Shown here one piece after another: positions 23,956 through 31,808 of a DNA stretch of 48,107 nt. The first letter of the stretch is position 1, and every line of letters starts with the position of its first letter. A program made the translations under genes and the position numbers. Origin of the DNA: Clostridiaceae bacterium (GTDB lineage: Bacteria > Bacillota > Clostridia > Oscillospirales > Acutalibacteraceae); NCBI GenBank assembly GCA_016280595.1, contig JAEEHB010000006.1:1-48107 (forward strand), read 5' to 3'. The notes beneath the pieces are model-generated. The model was given only the letters and a program-made list of their open reading frames with translations, was not told the DNA's origin and did not search any database.

Positions 23956-25029
23956 TCATACATCTATATCTTCAAACTGAATTACTTCGTTCTTTTTGCC
24001 GGATTCAAAGATGGCCTCAACAAGTTTCATAAGCCTTCTCTGCTGGTTGTGAGTGACGATTATATCCGCCTCGCCCCTGATTACGGCAAACACGTTTTTG
24101 TAGAATTCGCCCCAGTCCGCTTTCTGCACGGGCAGGGGATATTTTTTGATTGTGTCGTCGGTGCGCGGAGCCATAGTCTTAGTGATGCCCGCGCCTGCGA
24201 CTATCGGCACTGCCTCTCTGTTTTCCCAGTCGGAAACCATTACGATTTCGCCGCTGCAATCCCAGTTGTTTATTACAGCCGAGCCGTTTTCACCGAGCAT
24301 ATACCACAGGGGCAGTTCGATGAAATTACTTGTGGTGACCTCAACATAAAATGAAAGCCCGTCGTCAAATATAAGAGTAGTCCTGAATCCGTCGTCGCAG
24401 TTTTCATTTGTGACGTTTGTAAGTTCGGCGTAAACGGTTTTAAGTTTGCGCGGCAGAGTCATCATAAGAGTCTGGTCAAGCAGGTGAATGCCCCAATCGA
24501 GCACCATACCGCCGCCGTGCTCGGGCTGATTGCGCCAGTCGCCCGGCACTCCTCTTGAGCCCTGAACTCTTGATTCTATGCGGAACACTTTGCCGAGCGT
24601 GCCGTCATCGAAAATCTTTTTCATTGTGAGGTAGTCTTCGTCCCAGCGCCTGTTCTGATGCACGGTGAAGAGCTTGCCGCATCTGTTTGCCGCGGCAATC
24701 ATTTCTTCAAGTTCGCCGCTGTTCATCGCAACCGGCTTTTCGCTGATTGCGTTTTTGCCCGCCTTAAGCGCGGCAATCACAATCTCTTTGTGCACATCGT
24801 TCGGCGTTGCCACCGTCACGAGGTCTATCCTGCTGTCCGCAAGCAGTTCTTCGCGGCTTGAAAAAGCGTGAATGCCGTTTTCTTCCGCTTTGGCGCATTT
24901 TTCGGGATCAATATCGTATATGCCTATAAGTTCGGCGTATTCGCCCATCTCGTTTTTTATTTTTCTCGTGTGCCAGGAGCCCATACCGCCGTAGCCTATC
25001 ACGGCGCAGCCGATTTTTCCGTTTATCAT
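23956..25029 (-). CDS. Gfo/Idh/MocA-family NAD(P)-dependent oxidoreductase
   Basis: 357 residues. An N-terminal Rossmann domain has GYGGMGSWH (13-21) and an acidic residue at the end of the second strand (IYDIDPEKC). SEKPVAMN (about 95-102) holds the catalytic lysine, and WGIHLLDQTL (about 179-188) carries the active-site DxGxHxxD-like pattern. The C-terminal half is the usual open beta-sheet domain. Members oxidise or reduce the hydroxyls of sugars, inositols or related polyols; the substrate here is unknown. GGTG lies ahead of the ATG. It stands alone, divergent from the flavoprotein gene. Confidence 0.88.
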   Translation of the reverse strand: MINGKIGCAVIGYGGMGSWHTRKIKNEMGEYAELIGIYDIDPEKCAKAEENGIHAFSSREELLADSRIDLVTVATPNDVHKEIVIAALKAGKNAISEKPVAMNSGELEEMIAAANRCGKLFTVHQNRRWDEDYLTMKKIFDDGTLGKVFRIESRVQGSRGVPGDWRNQPEHGGGMVLDWGIHLLDQTLMMTLPRKLKTVYAELTNVTNENCDDGFRTTLIFDDGLSFYVEVTTSNFIELPLWYMLGENGSAVINNWDCSGEIVMVSDWENREAVPIVAGAGITKTMAPRTDDTIKKYPLPVQKADWGEFYKNVFAVIRGEADIIVTHNQQRRLMKLVEAIFESGKKNEVIQFEDIDV

Positions 25030-25182
25030 TAAAGCACCTTCTTTCGTAATTCTTTCTGTATTCTATCACAACAATTTGATAAAAACAACACACTGATTAA
25101 CTTTCTTTCAAAAAATAAAAAATATCTTTTTATTTATGATTTCGTGTGCTATAATAATAAAAAATTGCGGGGAGGAAACACT

Positions 25183-27240
25183 ATGGATAAGAAACTTGAG
25201 CCTCTGTTTACACCTTGGAAAATAGGAAACTGCGAAATCAAAAACCGTATTGTTCTCACAAGTATGGGCGGCACCGACCTTTTCGGCTGGATGGAGAAAA
25301 ACCATTTTGACAAAGTCGGCGCGCAGTTCATTATGAATGTGGCAAAGAACAATGTCGGTCTCATCCTGCCGGGCTGTCAGCCAGTCTATAACCCGATGCT
25401 CGGCCAGTGGCTCCACAAAAACAAAAAGATGTACAGAGACCTTGCGAAGTGGATGCCCGAATTCCACAAGACCGGCGCCAAACTCTTTGTGCAGCTTACC
25501 GCAGGTTTCGGCAGGTCTTTCACCGTTTCCGAAATGATGGAAAAACTTTACAACACTCCCGTTGTAAATGTGCTCAGCAAGCCCATTATGAATCTTGACA
25601 GAATCACCGCAGGCGCCTCACCCGCGCCCAACCGCTGGAGCGACAGACTTCCGTCAAGAGAGATTACAAAAGCCGAAATCAAAGAGATAGTTGACTCTTT
25701 CGCAAAGAGTTCAAAGATGCTCAAGGATGCCGGAGTTGACGGCGTTGAAGTACACGCCGTTCACGAGGGCTATCTGCTTGACCAGTTTGCTCTCAAATAT
25801 ACCAACCAAAGAACAGACGAATACGGCGGCTCGTTTGAAAACAGATACCGCTTTGCCGCCGAAGTGGTGCAGGCAATCAAGAAGGAATGCGGCGACGATT
25901 TCCCCGTTTCCCTTCGCTACAGCGTCATTTCCAAAACAAAGGGTATGCGTCAGGGCGCTCTGCCGGGCGAAGACTATGTTGAAGTGGGCAGAGATATGGC
26001 GGAGAGCGAACTTGCCGCGAAATTCCTGCAGGATGCGGGCTATGACTGCCTCAACTGCGACAACGGCACTTATGACAGCTGGTACTGGGCTCATCCTCCC
26101 ATCTATATGCCCGAAAATCTCAACCTTGAAGATGTTGAGCACATAAAGAAATTTGTCGATATCCCCGTTATCTGCGCGGGCAGAATGGACCCGAGAGTCG
26201 CCGCCGATTCAATCGCGGCAGGCAGAATAGACGGCGCGGGCTTTGCGCGTCAGTTCCTTGCCGACCAGGAATGGATTACCAAACTGATGGAAGACAAGGA
26301 AGAAGATATAAGGCCCTGCATTCTCTGCCACAACGGCTGTTTCAATATGTGCCATTACAAGGGCGTGCCCAATGATCAGGATCTTATGGATTCACTGCAT
26401 ATGGCAAGGTGCGCAATCAACGCCGAAACAATGCAGTGGAGCAAGCATAAAATCATAAAGACCGCGAAACCCAAAACCGTTCACATCGTCGGCGGCGGCA
26501 TAGGCGGTATGGAAGCGGCGAGAGTGCTTAAACTCAGAGGTCACAATCCCGTGATTCACGAAAAATCGGATGTGCTCGGCGGCACATTTATTCCCGCGAG
26601 CGCAGAGTCCTACAAAGGTAAACTCCGCGACCTGCTCGAGTGGTACCGCCTGCAGATGAAGAAACTCGATATCACCGTAAACCTCAATGACGAGGTGAAG
26701 GATATATCCGCTTTCGGCTCCGCTCCCGTGATAATCGCAACCGGCTCCGTGCCGAGACTTCTCAAAAAAGTGCCCGGCTACGAAAAGATGATTGAAGCCT
26801 GCGATTTCCTTAACGGAAAAGAAGTCGGCGAAAAAGTTGCCGTTATCGGCGGCGGACTTACCGGCAGTGAGATTGCCTATGAACTTGCTCTTATGGGCAA
26901 AAAGCCCTTGATAGTTGAGATGAAGGACGACCTCATTTCCCAGAAGGGCGTCTGCCTTGCAAACTCCTCCTACCTCAGGGAGTGGTTTGCGCTCAACGAA
27001 GTGCCCGTCTATCTTGAAACCCTGCTTAAAGAGGTGAAAGACGGCTCAATCATCTGCACCGGCAAAGACGGAAAAGACATTGAAATAGAATGCGATTCCG
27101 TTATCAGCTGCGCGGGCTACATTCCCGCTCCTCTTGCCGAAAAGAGCAAAAACGTACTTCTTGTAGGCGACTGCCTCGCAATCGGCAACCTGCGCTCGGT
27201 TGTATGGCGCGCTTACGAAGCGGCAATGTCAATCAAATAA
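25183..27240 (+). CDS. Old-yellow-enzyme-like NADH:flavin oxidoreductase with Fe-S and FAD domains (enoate/dienoyl-CoA reductase type)
   Basis: 685 residues. An N-terminal FMN-binding TIM barrel (1-370) includes GVEVHAVHEGYLLDQF and TDEYGGSFENRYRF. A 4Fe-4S motif follows at C379-x2-C382-x3-C386-x3-C390. The FAD/NAD(P) half contains VGGGIGGMEAARVL and VIGGGLTGSEIAYEL. This architecture matches clostridial 2-enoate reductase, 2,4-dienoyl-CoA reductase and the BaiCD/BaiH bile-acid enzymes, which reduce C=C bonds with NADH; the substrate cannot be read from sequence. ATG 25183, preceded by GGGGAGG, is chosen over an upstream in-frame GTG at 25144. A TATAAT box lies at 25150. It is monocistronic. 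Confidence 0.9.
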   Translation: MDKKLEPLFTPWKIGNCEIKNRIVLTSMGGTDLFGWMEKNHFDKVGAQFIMNVAKNNVGLILPGCQPVYNPMLGQWLHKNKKMYRDLAKWMPEFHKTGAKLFVQLTAGFGRSFTVSEMMEKLYNTPVVNVLSKPIMNLDRITAGASPAPNRWSDRLPSREITKAEIKEIVDSFAKSSKMLKDAGVDGVEVHAVHEGYLLDQFALKYTNQRTDEYGGSFENRYRFAAEVVQAIKKECGDDFPVSLRYSVISKTKGMRQGALPGEDYVEVGRDMAESELAAKFLQDAGYDCLNCDNGTYDSWYWAHPPIYMPENLNLEDVEHIKKFVDIPVICAGRMDPRVAADSIAAGRIDGAGFARQFLADQEWITKLMEDKEEDIRPCILCHNGCFNMCHYKGVPNDQDLMDSLHMARCAINAETMQWSKHKIIKTAKPKTVHIVGGGIGGMEAARVLKLRGHNPVIHEKSDVLGGTFIPASAESYKGKLRDLLEWYRLQMKKLDITVNLNDEVKDISAFGSAPVIIATGSVPRLLKKVPGYEKMIEACDFLNGKEVGEKVAVIGGGLTGSEIAYELALMGKKPLIVEMKDDLISQKGVCLANSSYLREWFALNEVPVYLETLLKEVKDGSIICTGKDGKDIEIECDSVISCAGYIPAPLAEKSKNVLLVGDCLAIGNLRSVVWRAYEAAMSIK

Positions 27241-27351
27241 TCAAAACATAAATTCCAATCAACACACGGCGAAGGCTCCGGCTGTTTACTGCCTCGAAGC
27301 CGATGAATATTTCAACGGCTGACTTACCTCATAACGGATATCCTCGCTAAA

Positions 27352-27395
27352 GCAGGACTGCAAGTTGTTTTACCAACTTGCAGTCCTGCATTTTA
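27352..27395. terminator. Strong terminator between convergent genes
   Basis: A 16-bp perfect stem (27352-27367 with 27374-27389) with a 6-nt loop and an ATTTTAT tail. The stem sequence resembles that at 2483. Confidence 0.9.
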
Positions 27396-27408
27396 TATTG
27401 AATTTTAA

Positions 27409-28815
27409 TTATTCTTCTTCGTTTCTTACTATGTTTTGCATCCACACGCCTTTTTTCACAAGGATAACTCCTATGGTGCATTTTATCCATTCCGCCATCT
27501 GAAGAAAGACGAAAATCCACACCACATAGAGCCCCGTGTAACGGCTGAGTATAAACGCGAGCGGCACGCTGACAGCCCACATATACACGCTGTCAAAAAG
27601 AAATGTGACAAGCGTTTTGCCGCCTGAGCGTATCGTGAAATACGAGGCGTGCAGAAGCGCGGCCTGCGGGGTGAATACCGCCTGCGCTATCAGAAAATGC
27701 GCCGCTATGCGCCTTGCCTCGGGAGTTGTGTTGTAAATCATCGGGAAGAGGGAGGAGGTGGCAAGAATCAGCGCGCCCACACAGGCCGCCGTAAACACGG
27801 CAAAAGCGATAATCTTATACGCCTCGTCCTTCGCTTTCTTAAGAAGCCCCGCGCCGAGCGAGTGGCCGCAGATAATCGCGATTGATTCGCCGAGCGCGAA
27901 AAACGCCACATTGAATACATTGCTCACCGTTGCCGAGATATTCTGCCCCGCCACCGCGTTAAGCCCTCTCACCGAGTAGCACTGCGCGAGCATCGCCATG
28001 CCGGCTGACCAGAGCGCTTCGTTGACAAGCAGGGGAGAGCCCGTGATAAAATACTTTTTCACAAGGCCAAGCGGTACTTTTACCGTGCTGTAAACGCCTT
28101 TGAGGTAATCGCACTTCTCCTTGTGCGTGTGCGCCCATATTACCACTATGCCCATTTCGCAGAATCTTGAAATCACGGTAGCCGCCGCCGCGCCTTTTAC
28201 GCCCAGAGCGGGCAGACCGAGGTGGCCGTAAATGAGCAGATAATTGAATACCAGGTTTACAGTGACTGCGGCAATTCCAGCCCTCATTGGCACAACCGTT
28301 TCCCCGCACTCGCGCAGGGTGTTTGAATAAATCTGCACCGCCGTAAACGCCGGAAGCCCGAGCAGCATTATCTCCAGATAATCGAGGGCGTAGTTAAGGG
28401 TTGCCTGCAAATCACCGCCGTCGTTGTTTCCTTTGAGATAATATCCCGTCAGCTTTTCGCCGAAACAGGAAAAGATTACAAGAGCGGCGCACAGCAGAGT
28501 GCCGCCGAGCCACAGTTTATAGCGGAAGGAATTTCTGAGGCCTTCGTAATCTTTCGCGCCGTAATACTGCGCCGTGAAGATGCCCGTGCCGGCAAGTCCG
28601 CCGAAAATACACAGGCTGAATACAAAGAGCAGCTGATTGACTATCGCCACTCCGCTCATCTGCTCCGTGCCCAAACGCCCGACCATAATGTTATCCAGCA
28701 GGTTCACGAAATTCGTTATGCCGGACTGTATCATTATCGGCACCGCGATTTTAAGAATCCGCCTGTAAAACTGCCTGTCGCCTATGAACTTTTTCACAAG
28801 AACGCTTTCACTCAT
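27409..28815 (-). CDS. MATE-family efflux transporter
   Basis: 468 residues with about 12 transmembrane segments in two similar halves. The start of the first helix has KIAVPIMIQSGITNFVNLLDNIMVG with the typical P-x-x-x-Q and D-x-x-x-V-G pattern. The internal repeat near 240-270 is SPLLVNEALWSAGMAMLAQ. MATE proteins export cationic drugs or metabolites using Na+ or H+ gradients. The start codon follows the Imm32-like gene by 3 bp, so the two are translated from one message. The substrate is unknown. Confidence 0.9.
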   Translation of the reverse strand: MSESVLVKKFIGDRQFYRRILKIAVPIMIQSGITNFVNLLDNIMVGRLGTEQMSGVAIVNQLLFVFSLCIFGGLAGTGIFTAQYYGAKDYEGLRNSFRYKLWLGGTLLCAALVIFSCFGEKLTGYYLKGNNDGGDLQATLNYALDYLEIMLLGLPAFTAVQIYSNTLRECGETVVPMRAGIAAVTVNLVFNYLLIYGHLGLPALGVKGAAAATVISRFCEMGIVVIWAHTHKEKCDYLKGVYSTVKVPLGLVKKYFITGSPLLVNEALWSAGMAMLAQCYSVRGLNAVAGQNISATVSNVFNVAFFALGESIAIICGHSLGAGLLKKAKDEAYKIIAFAVFTAACVGALILATSSLFPMIYNTTPEARRIAAHFLIAQAVFTPQAALLHASYFTIRSGGKTLVTFLFDSVYMWAVSVPLAFILSRYTGLYVVWIFVFLQMAEWIKCTIGVILVKKGVWMQNIVRNEEE

Positions 28816-28818
28816 AGT

Positions 28819-29028
28819 TTACTCACATTTCTCTGCGATAAGTTCAGCCGAGCCGCTTTCAAGCGAATTGTATCCGTCCAGATGAAAGTGGCTCCCTGCA
28901 GGCTCTGCGGCAAGGGCGGTAAGATGATTTGCAAGGGAGATAAGACCTTCCCTGTTTGCCCTTATCACCGCCGCGCCGTCTGTTATGTCAACGCTTATTT
29001 CAAAGCCGTTTTCCCAGTTCATTTCCAA
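28819..29028 (-). CDS. Imm32-like small protein
   Basis: 69 residues. The core REGLISLANHLTAL ... GSHFHLDGYNSLESGSAELI closely fits the Imm32 family as I remember it (a short beta-alpha domain with an HxD motif and a GSxELI end). Imm32 proteins are predicted immunity proteins of polymorphic toxin systems, but no toxin gene is visible beside this one, so it may be an orphan or serve another purpose. The start is TTG 29028 (AGGTGA 7 nt upstream) or ATG 29022. It lies directly upstream of the MATE gene. It has no signal peptide. Confidence 0.7.
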   Translation of the reverse strand: MEMNWENGFEISVDITDGAAVIRANREGLISLANHLTALAAEPAGSHFHLDGYNSLESGSAELIAEKCE

Positions 29029-29089
29029 TTCGTTTCACCTCTGTGCTGTATTCTAACACACAGGCGATTGAAAATCAATCCGGAAACAG

Positions 29090-30043
29090 TCAGGGCGTAT
29101 ATGTCGCCCCCTCGGCGTAAAAGTATTCATACGGGTTATCAACGCCCCGCATATACTCTGAAACATCCGAGCCCTGCGGATTAAAGCATTTGTTATCAGG
29201 AGTGATTATAATCTCCATAAAGCCCGCATACACATAAAGCAGTTTTTCGCTTTTGTGATTTTTGAGAAACGCGGCATAATCATTAAACCACGCACCGCCG
29301 AAAGCGGGGGAGGAAGAGAGCCTGCCGTTTTCTTTTGTGACGGTGATTATCGCAACAAGGTCATCGCCGTTATACACAAGGTAATCCCTGAAATCCTGCC
29401 TGAGTTCAAGTTGTTTGCCTTCGGTGCCGTCATAACTTACGTGTGAATAACCTTTATCGCTGATTTTTATATTATCCGCCGGCACGCCGCTTGCGGAGAG
29501 TGACGAAACGATTGAGGTCTTGTTTTCTTCAAAGTATGCCTTTGCCTCTTCGTCCGTGATTTTTTCACCTGTTGCTTTAACGCCGGGTTTTGCTCCCGCT
29601 ATGTCGGGCGTTGCGGGTATATTCACTCCTCCGTAGGTTCCGCCCGAGCCTTCGCTTTTATCGGGCTTTGTTTCGCCGTTATCGTTGTAATCATCCGGAA
29701 TATCCGCTCCGCCGTAAATCTTCTGTGTAGTCTGCATTTCTTTGCCGGTGTATTCCGGCACTGTTTCTGTTTGGCTGTTGCCTTCGTCATTTGCGTAGGA
29801 AACTGCGGTCTGCTCCTCGTAAGAAGAAAGTTCCGAATATGTTGTATCCGAATCCGGACCGCCTTCCGTTTTTCTTGATGAAAGCGCGCCTCTATGTGCC
29901 GCAACACCTGCGGTTATGCATACGGCAAGCGCAACAGCGGCGGCGCCTGTTGAGATAAGATATTTATTTCTTCTGCTTTTGTTTTTTTCGTATTTGTTTT
30001 TTCTTTCAATTACGGTTTCATATATTTCATCATTTGTCTTCAT
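29090..30043 (-). CDS. Single-pass membrane protein, putative anti-sigma factor
   Basis: 317 residues from the preferred ATG 30043, which overlaps the sigma-factor stop by 14 bp; the longer start at 30055 has its ribosome site too close. The layout is a charged cytoplasmic N-terminus of about 25 residues and one transmembrane helix (about 27-47). A long Ser/Thr/Glu/Pro-rich extracytoplasmic linker contains the near-repeat YGGADIP and YGGVNIP (about 115-145). A C-terminal globular domain without recognised family runs from about 160 to 317. The position and topology are those of ECF anti-sigma factors, but the N-terminal part is too short for a ZAS domain, so the call rests on context. Confidence 0.65.
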   Translation of the reverse strand: MKTNDEIYETVIERKNKYEKNKSRRNKYLISTGAAAVALAVCITAGVAAHRGALSSRKTEGGPDSDTTYSELSSYEEQTAVSYANDEGNSQTETVPEYTGKEMQTTQKIYGGADIPDDYNDNGETKPDKSEGSGGTYGGVNIPATPDIAGAKPGVKATGEKITDEEAKAYFEENKTSIVSSLSASGVPADNIKISDKGYSHVSYDGTEGKQLELRQDFRDYLVYNGDDLVAIITVTKENGRLSSSPAFGGAWFNDYAAFLKNHKSEKLLYVYAGFMEIIITPDNKCFNPQGSDVSEYMRGVDNPYEYFYAEGATYTP

Positions 30044-30587
30044 AATCAAAACCATCCTTTCCGAGTTGATTCTTCAGCGCCTCGCGCGCCCTGCTCAGAA
30101 GAACTTTTGTGTTGCCCTCGCTCTTTTTGATTACCGAAGCGATTTCTTTAACCTGCATATCTTCAAAATATCTGAGCCACAGCATGGTATAATACTCGCT
30201 TTTCAGTTTTTTCATTGATGACACGAGCAGTCTGTTTCTCTCTTCCTTAATATACATATCTTCGGGAGAGGGCTGTGACGGCACCGCGCCGTTCATTTCT
30301 TCTATGCTAACTGTGTTTGTTTTTCTCTCTTTTCTCAGCATATCAACGGCGGTATTTCTGCCGATTCTGAAAAGCCAGGTCTTGAAAGATGCTTTGCCTG
30401 TGTATCTCGGTTTTTTCGAGGCAAGTTTAACAAAAGTTTCTATTGCCGCATCTTCTGCCGTTTCGTTGCTTTTTACAATTGAGAGAATAAACATCTGCAG
30501 GGGCAGGCGGTATTCTTCTATCAGGTCACGCAGACCGGAATTGTCACCATCCAGAAAACGGCGGTAGCTACTTGCACCGTTATCCAT
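30030..30587 (-). CDS. ECF-type RNA polymerase sigma factor
   Basis: 185 residues with sigma-2 region ETAEDAAIETFVKLASK and FKTWLFRIGRNTAVDMLRKE (about 40-85), and sigma-4 region YYTMLWLRYFEDMQVKEIASVIKKSEGNTKVLLSRAREAL (about 130-170), with no regions 1 or 3. It directs transcription in response to a signal usually relayed by a membrane anti-sigma factor, here probably the overlapping downstream gene. AAAGGAG precedes the ATG. A promoter resembling ECF consensus lies just upstream, suggesting self-activation. Confidence 0.92.
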   Translation of the reverse strand: MDNGASSYRRFLDGDNSGLRDLIEEYRLPLQMFILSIVKSNETAEDAAIETFVKLASKKPRYTGKASFKTWLFRIGRNTAVDMLRKERKTNTVSIEEMNGAVPSQPSPEDMYIKEERNRLLVSSMKKLKSEYYTMLWLRYFEDMQVKEIASVIKKSEGNTKVLLSRAREALKNQLGKDGFDYEDK

Positions 30588-30639
30588 AGGCTTCTCCTTT
30601 CCGAAAGAGCGAGTCTTTCATTTGCTCTTTCACCTATTA

Positions 30640-30666
30640 TACGCTGATTTTATGAAAAAGGTTACA
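30640..30666 (-). promoter_or_regulatory. Candidate autoregulatory ECF promoter
   Basis: Minus-strand TGTAAC (30661-30666), 17-bp spacer, CGTA (30640-30643), similar to the Gram-positive ECF consensus (TGAAAC, 16-17, CGTA). A TATAAT (30636-30641) overlaps the -10 part. Confidence 0.5.
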
Positions 30667-30700
30667 CTTTCACCCCGAAAATCTTCAATGTAAAAGAATT

Positions 30701-30729
30701 TTGACAAGAAAAGAATACTGATGTAAAAT
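30701..30729 (+). promoter_or_regulatory. Promoter of the XRE regulator gene
   Basis: TTGACA (30701-30706) and TAAAAT (30724-30729) have 17-bp spacing. It is divergent from the sigma-factor promoter. Confidence 0.7.
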
Positions 30730-30798
30730 ACATTTGATTGACCGGACGCAGAAAATCCTTCATCATAAAGTCAGCCGAAAGGCAAAGGAGGTCAGAAT

Positions 30799-31482
30799 AT
30801 GAATATCGGTTCCAGAATCAAAGCGGCAAGGGGCGAGGCGGGCCTGACCCAGGAGCAGGCGGCGGAACTTCTCGGCGTGAGCAGGCAGACCGTATCCAAC
30901 TGGGAAAATGAAAAATCCTATCCGGATATCGTCAGCGTTATCAGAATGAGCGATATATATTCTGTCAGCCTCGACAGACTTCTGAAGGAGGACAGTAATA
31001 TGAAAAACGAAAACAGTTATATCGATTATCTCGAAGAAAGCACAAACACGGTAAAGAGCAAAACCAAACTTTCAAAGATTATTCTCCTGGGTGTTTATCT
31101 TCTCATATGGGCGATTTCCGAAATAGTTTTCTGGCTCGTTATGGAGCCGTCGGACTCTATGGGCTACGCCATAATGTTTGTCTGGATTCTTATGCCGGTC
31201 ACAACCTTCGCCGTGTCGGCGGTCATAGGCAAAAACGGTTATTTCGGCAGGCTTAAATGGCTTGTGCCGGTTGTAATGGGCATTATGTATATGCTCGTGC
31301 CTTATTCCACTTTCAGCGCGTCGAATATGGCGGCGTTTCATGTGTTCAGGTGGCCCGATTTTCCGATGCTCCCGATAGGCGCGGCTATCTCGCTCGCGGG
31401 CATCCTGCTCGGTCTTCTTATAAGCAGAAAACAGGCGAAAAAGAAAGCGGAAAACAAACCGGAAACAGAAGAAGAACAGTAA
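30799..31482 (+). CDS. Membrane-anchored XRE-family transcription regulator
   Basis: 227 residues. The N-terminal helix-turn-helix (1-60: GLTQEQAAELLGVSRQTVSNWE ... YPDIVSVIRMSDIYSVSLDRLL) is typical of the XRE/Cro group that precedes membrane domains in Firmicutes. Residues 90-215 contain about four hydrophobic segments, followed by a basic/acidic tail. Such proteins are membrane-tethered DNA-binding regulators, often for neighbouring membrane functions. AAAGGAGG precedes the ATG. No divergent target other than the ECF sigma gene is nearby, so the target is not clear. Confidence 0.88.
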   Translation: MNIGSRIKAARGEAGLTQEQAAELLGVSRQTVSNWENEKSYPDIVSVIRMSDIYSVSLDRLLKEDSNMKNENSYIDYLEESTNTVKSKTKLSKIILLGVYLLIWAISEIVFWLVMEPSDSMGYAIMFVWILMPVTTFAVSAVIGKNGYFGRLKWLVPVVMGIMYMLVPYSTFSASNMAAFHVFRWPDFPMLPIGAAISLAGILLGLLISRKQAKKKAENKPETEEEQ

Positions 31483-31488
31483 CAAAAA

Positions 31489-31793
31489 AGCAGCCTGCGA
31501 AAGGGCGGGTACTCATAAATCAGTAATGCCTCAAAGAGCAATCTTTGCGCATCTTATGCAGGCTTTCCTCCTCGGAATACAGCCAAGTATTCCTCGTCGT
31601 CAAAACCCGCAAATATGCACAAATCTCTTCTCTTTGAGGTGCGAAGCAGTTTTCCCGAGAAAAAAAGCCGCAGAGCAAGGAAGATTTGCGAAAGCATACT
31701 TTGTGTATGGTAAGCAAATCTGACAAAGCTCTGCGGTTTCAGTTTTCCGCGAAAACCAATACTGATTTATGAGTACCCGCCCAACAGGCTGCT
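31489..31793 (-). terminator. Split terminator stem of the AGCS transcript, holding repeat copy 1 in its loop
   Basis: AGCAGCCTG (31489-31497) and CAGGCTGCT (31785-31793) are complementary. On the minus strand the second arm is followed by six T (31484-31489 region). The whole 280-bp repeat lies between the two arms. Confidence 0.6.
31503..31782. repeat. Structured interspersed repeat, copy 1 (280 bp, 23-bp terminal inverted repeats)
   Basis: Perfect terminal inverted repeats 31503-31525/31760-31782. Interior stems include CCTCAAAGAG/CTCTTTGAGG, CCGCAGAGC/GCTCTGCGG (nested), GATTTGC/GCAAATC and two TTTTC/GAAAA hairpins. A 59-bp segment (31561-31619) absent from copy 2 is bounded by ATGCA and carries its own GGAATAC/GTATTCC hairpin. 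It encodes no protein. Confidence 0.85.
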
Positions 31794-31808
31794 TAATCTT
31801 TTATCTCA

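Noticed and set aside
25144-25182. Upstream GTG start for the OYE-like gene
   Set aside because: It lies over the TATAAT box and has no ribosome site; ATG 25183 has GGGGAGG at proper spacing.
31520-31726. 68-codon minus-strand frame within repeat copy 1
   Set aside because: The frame is not kept in copy 2, has no ribosome site and runs through conserved stems; the conservation is structural.
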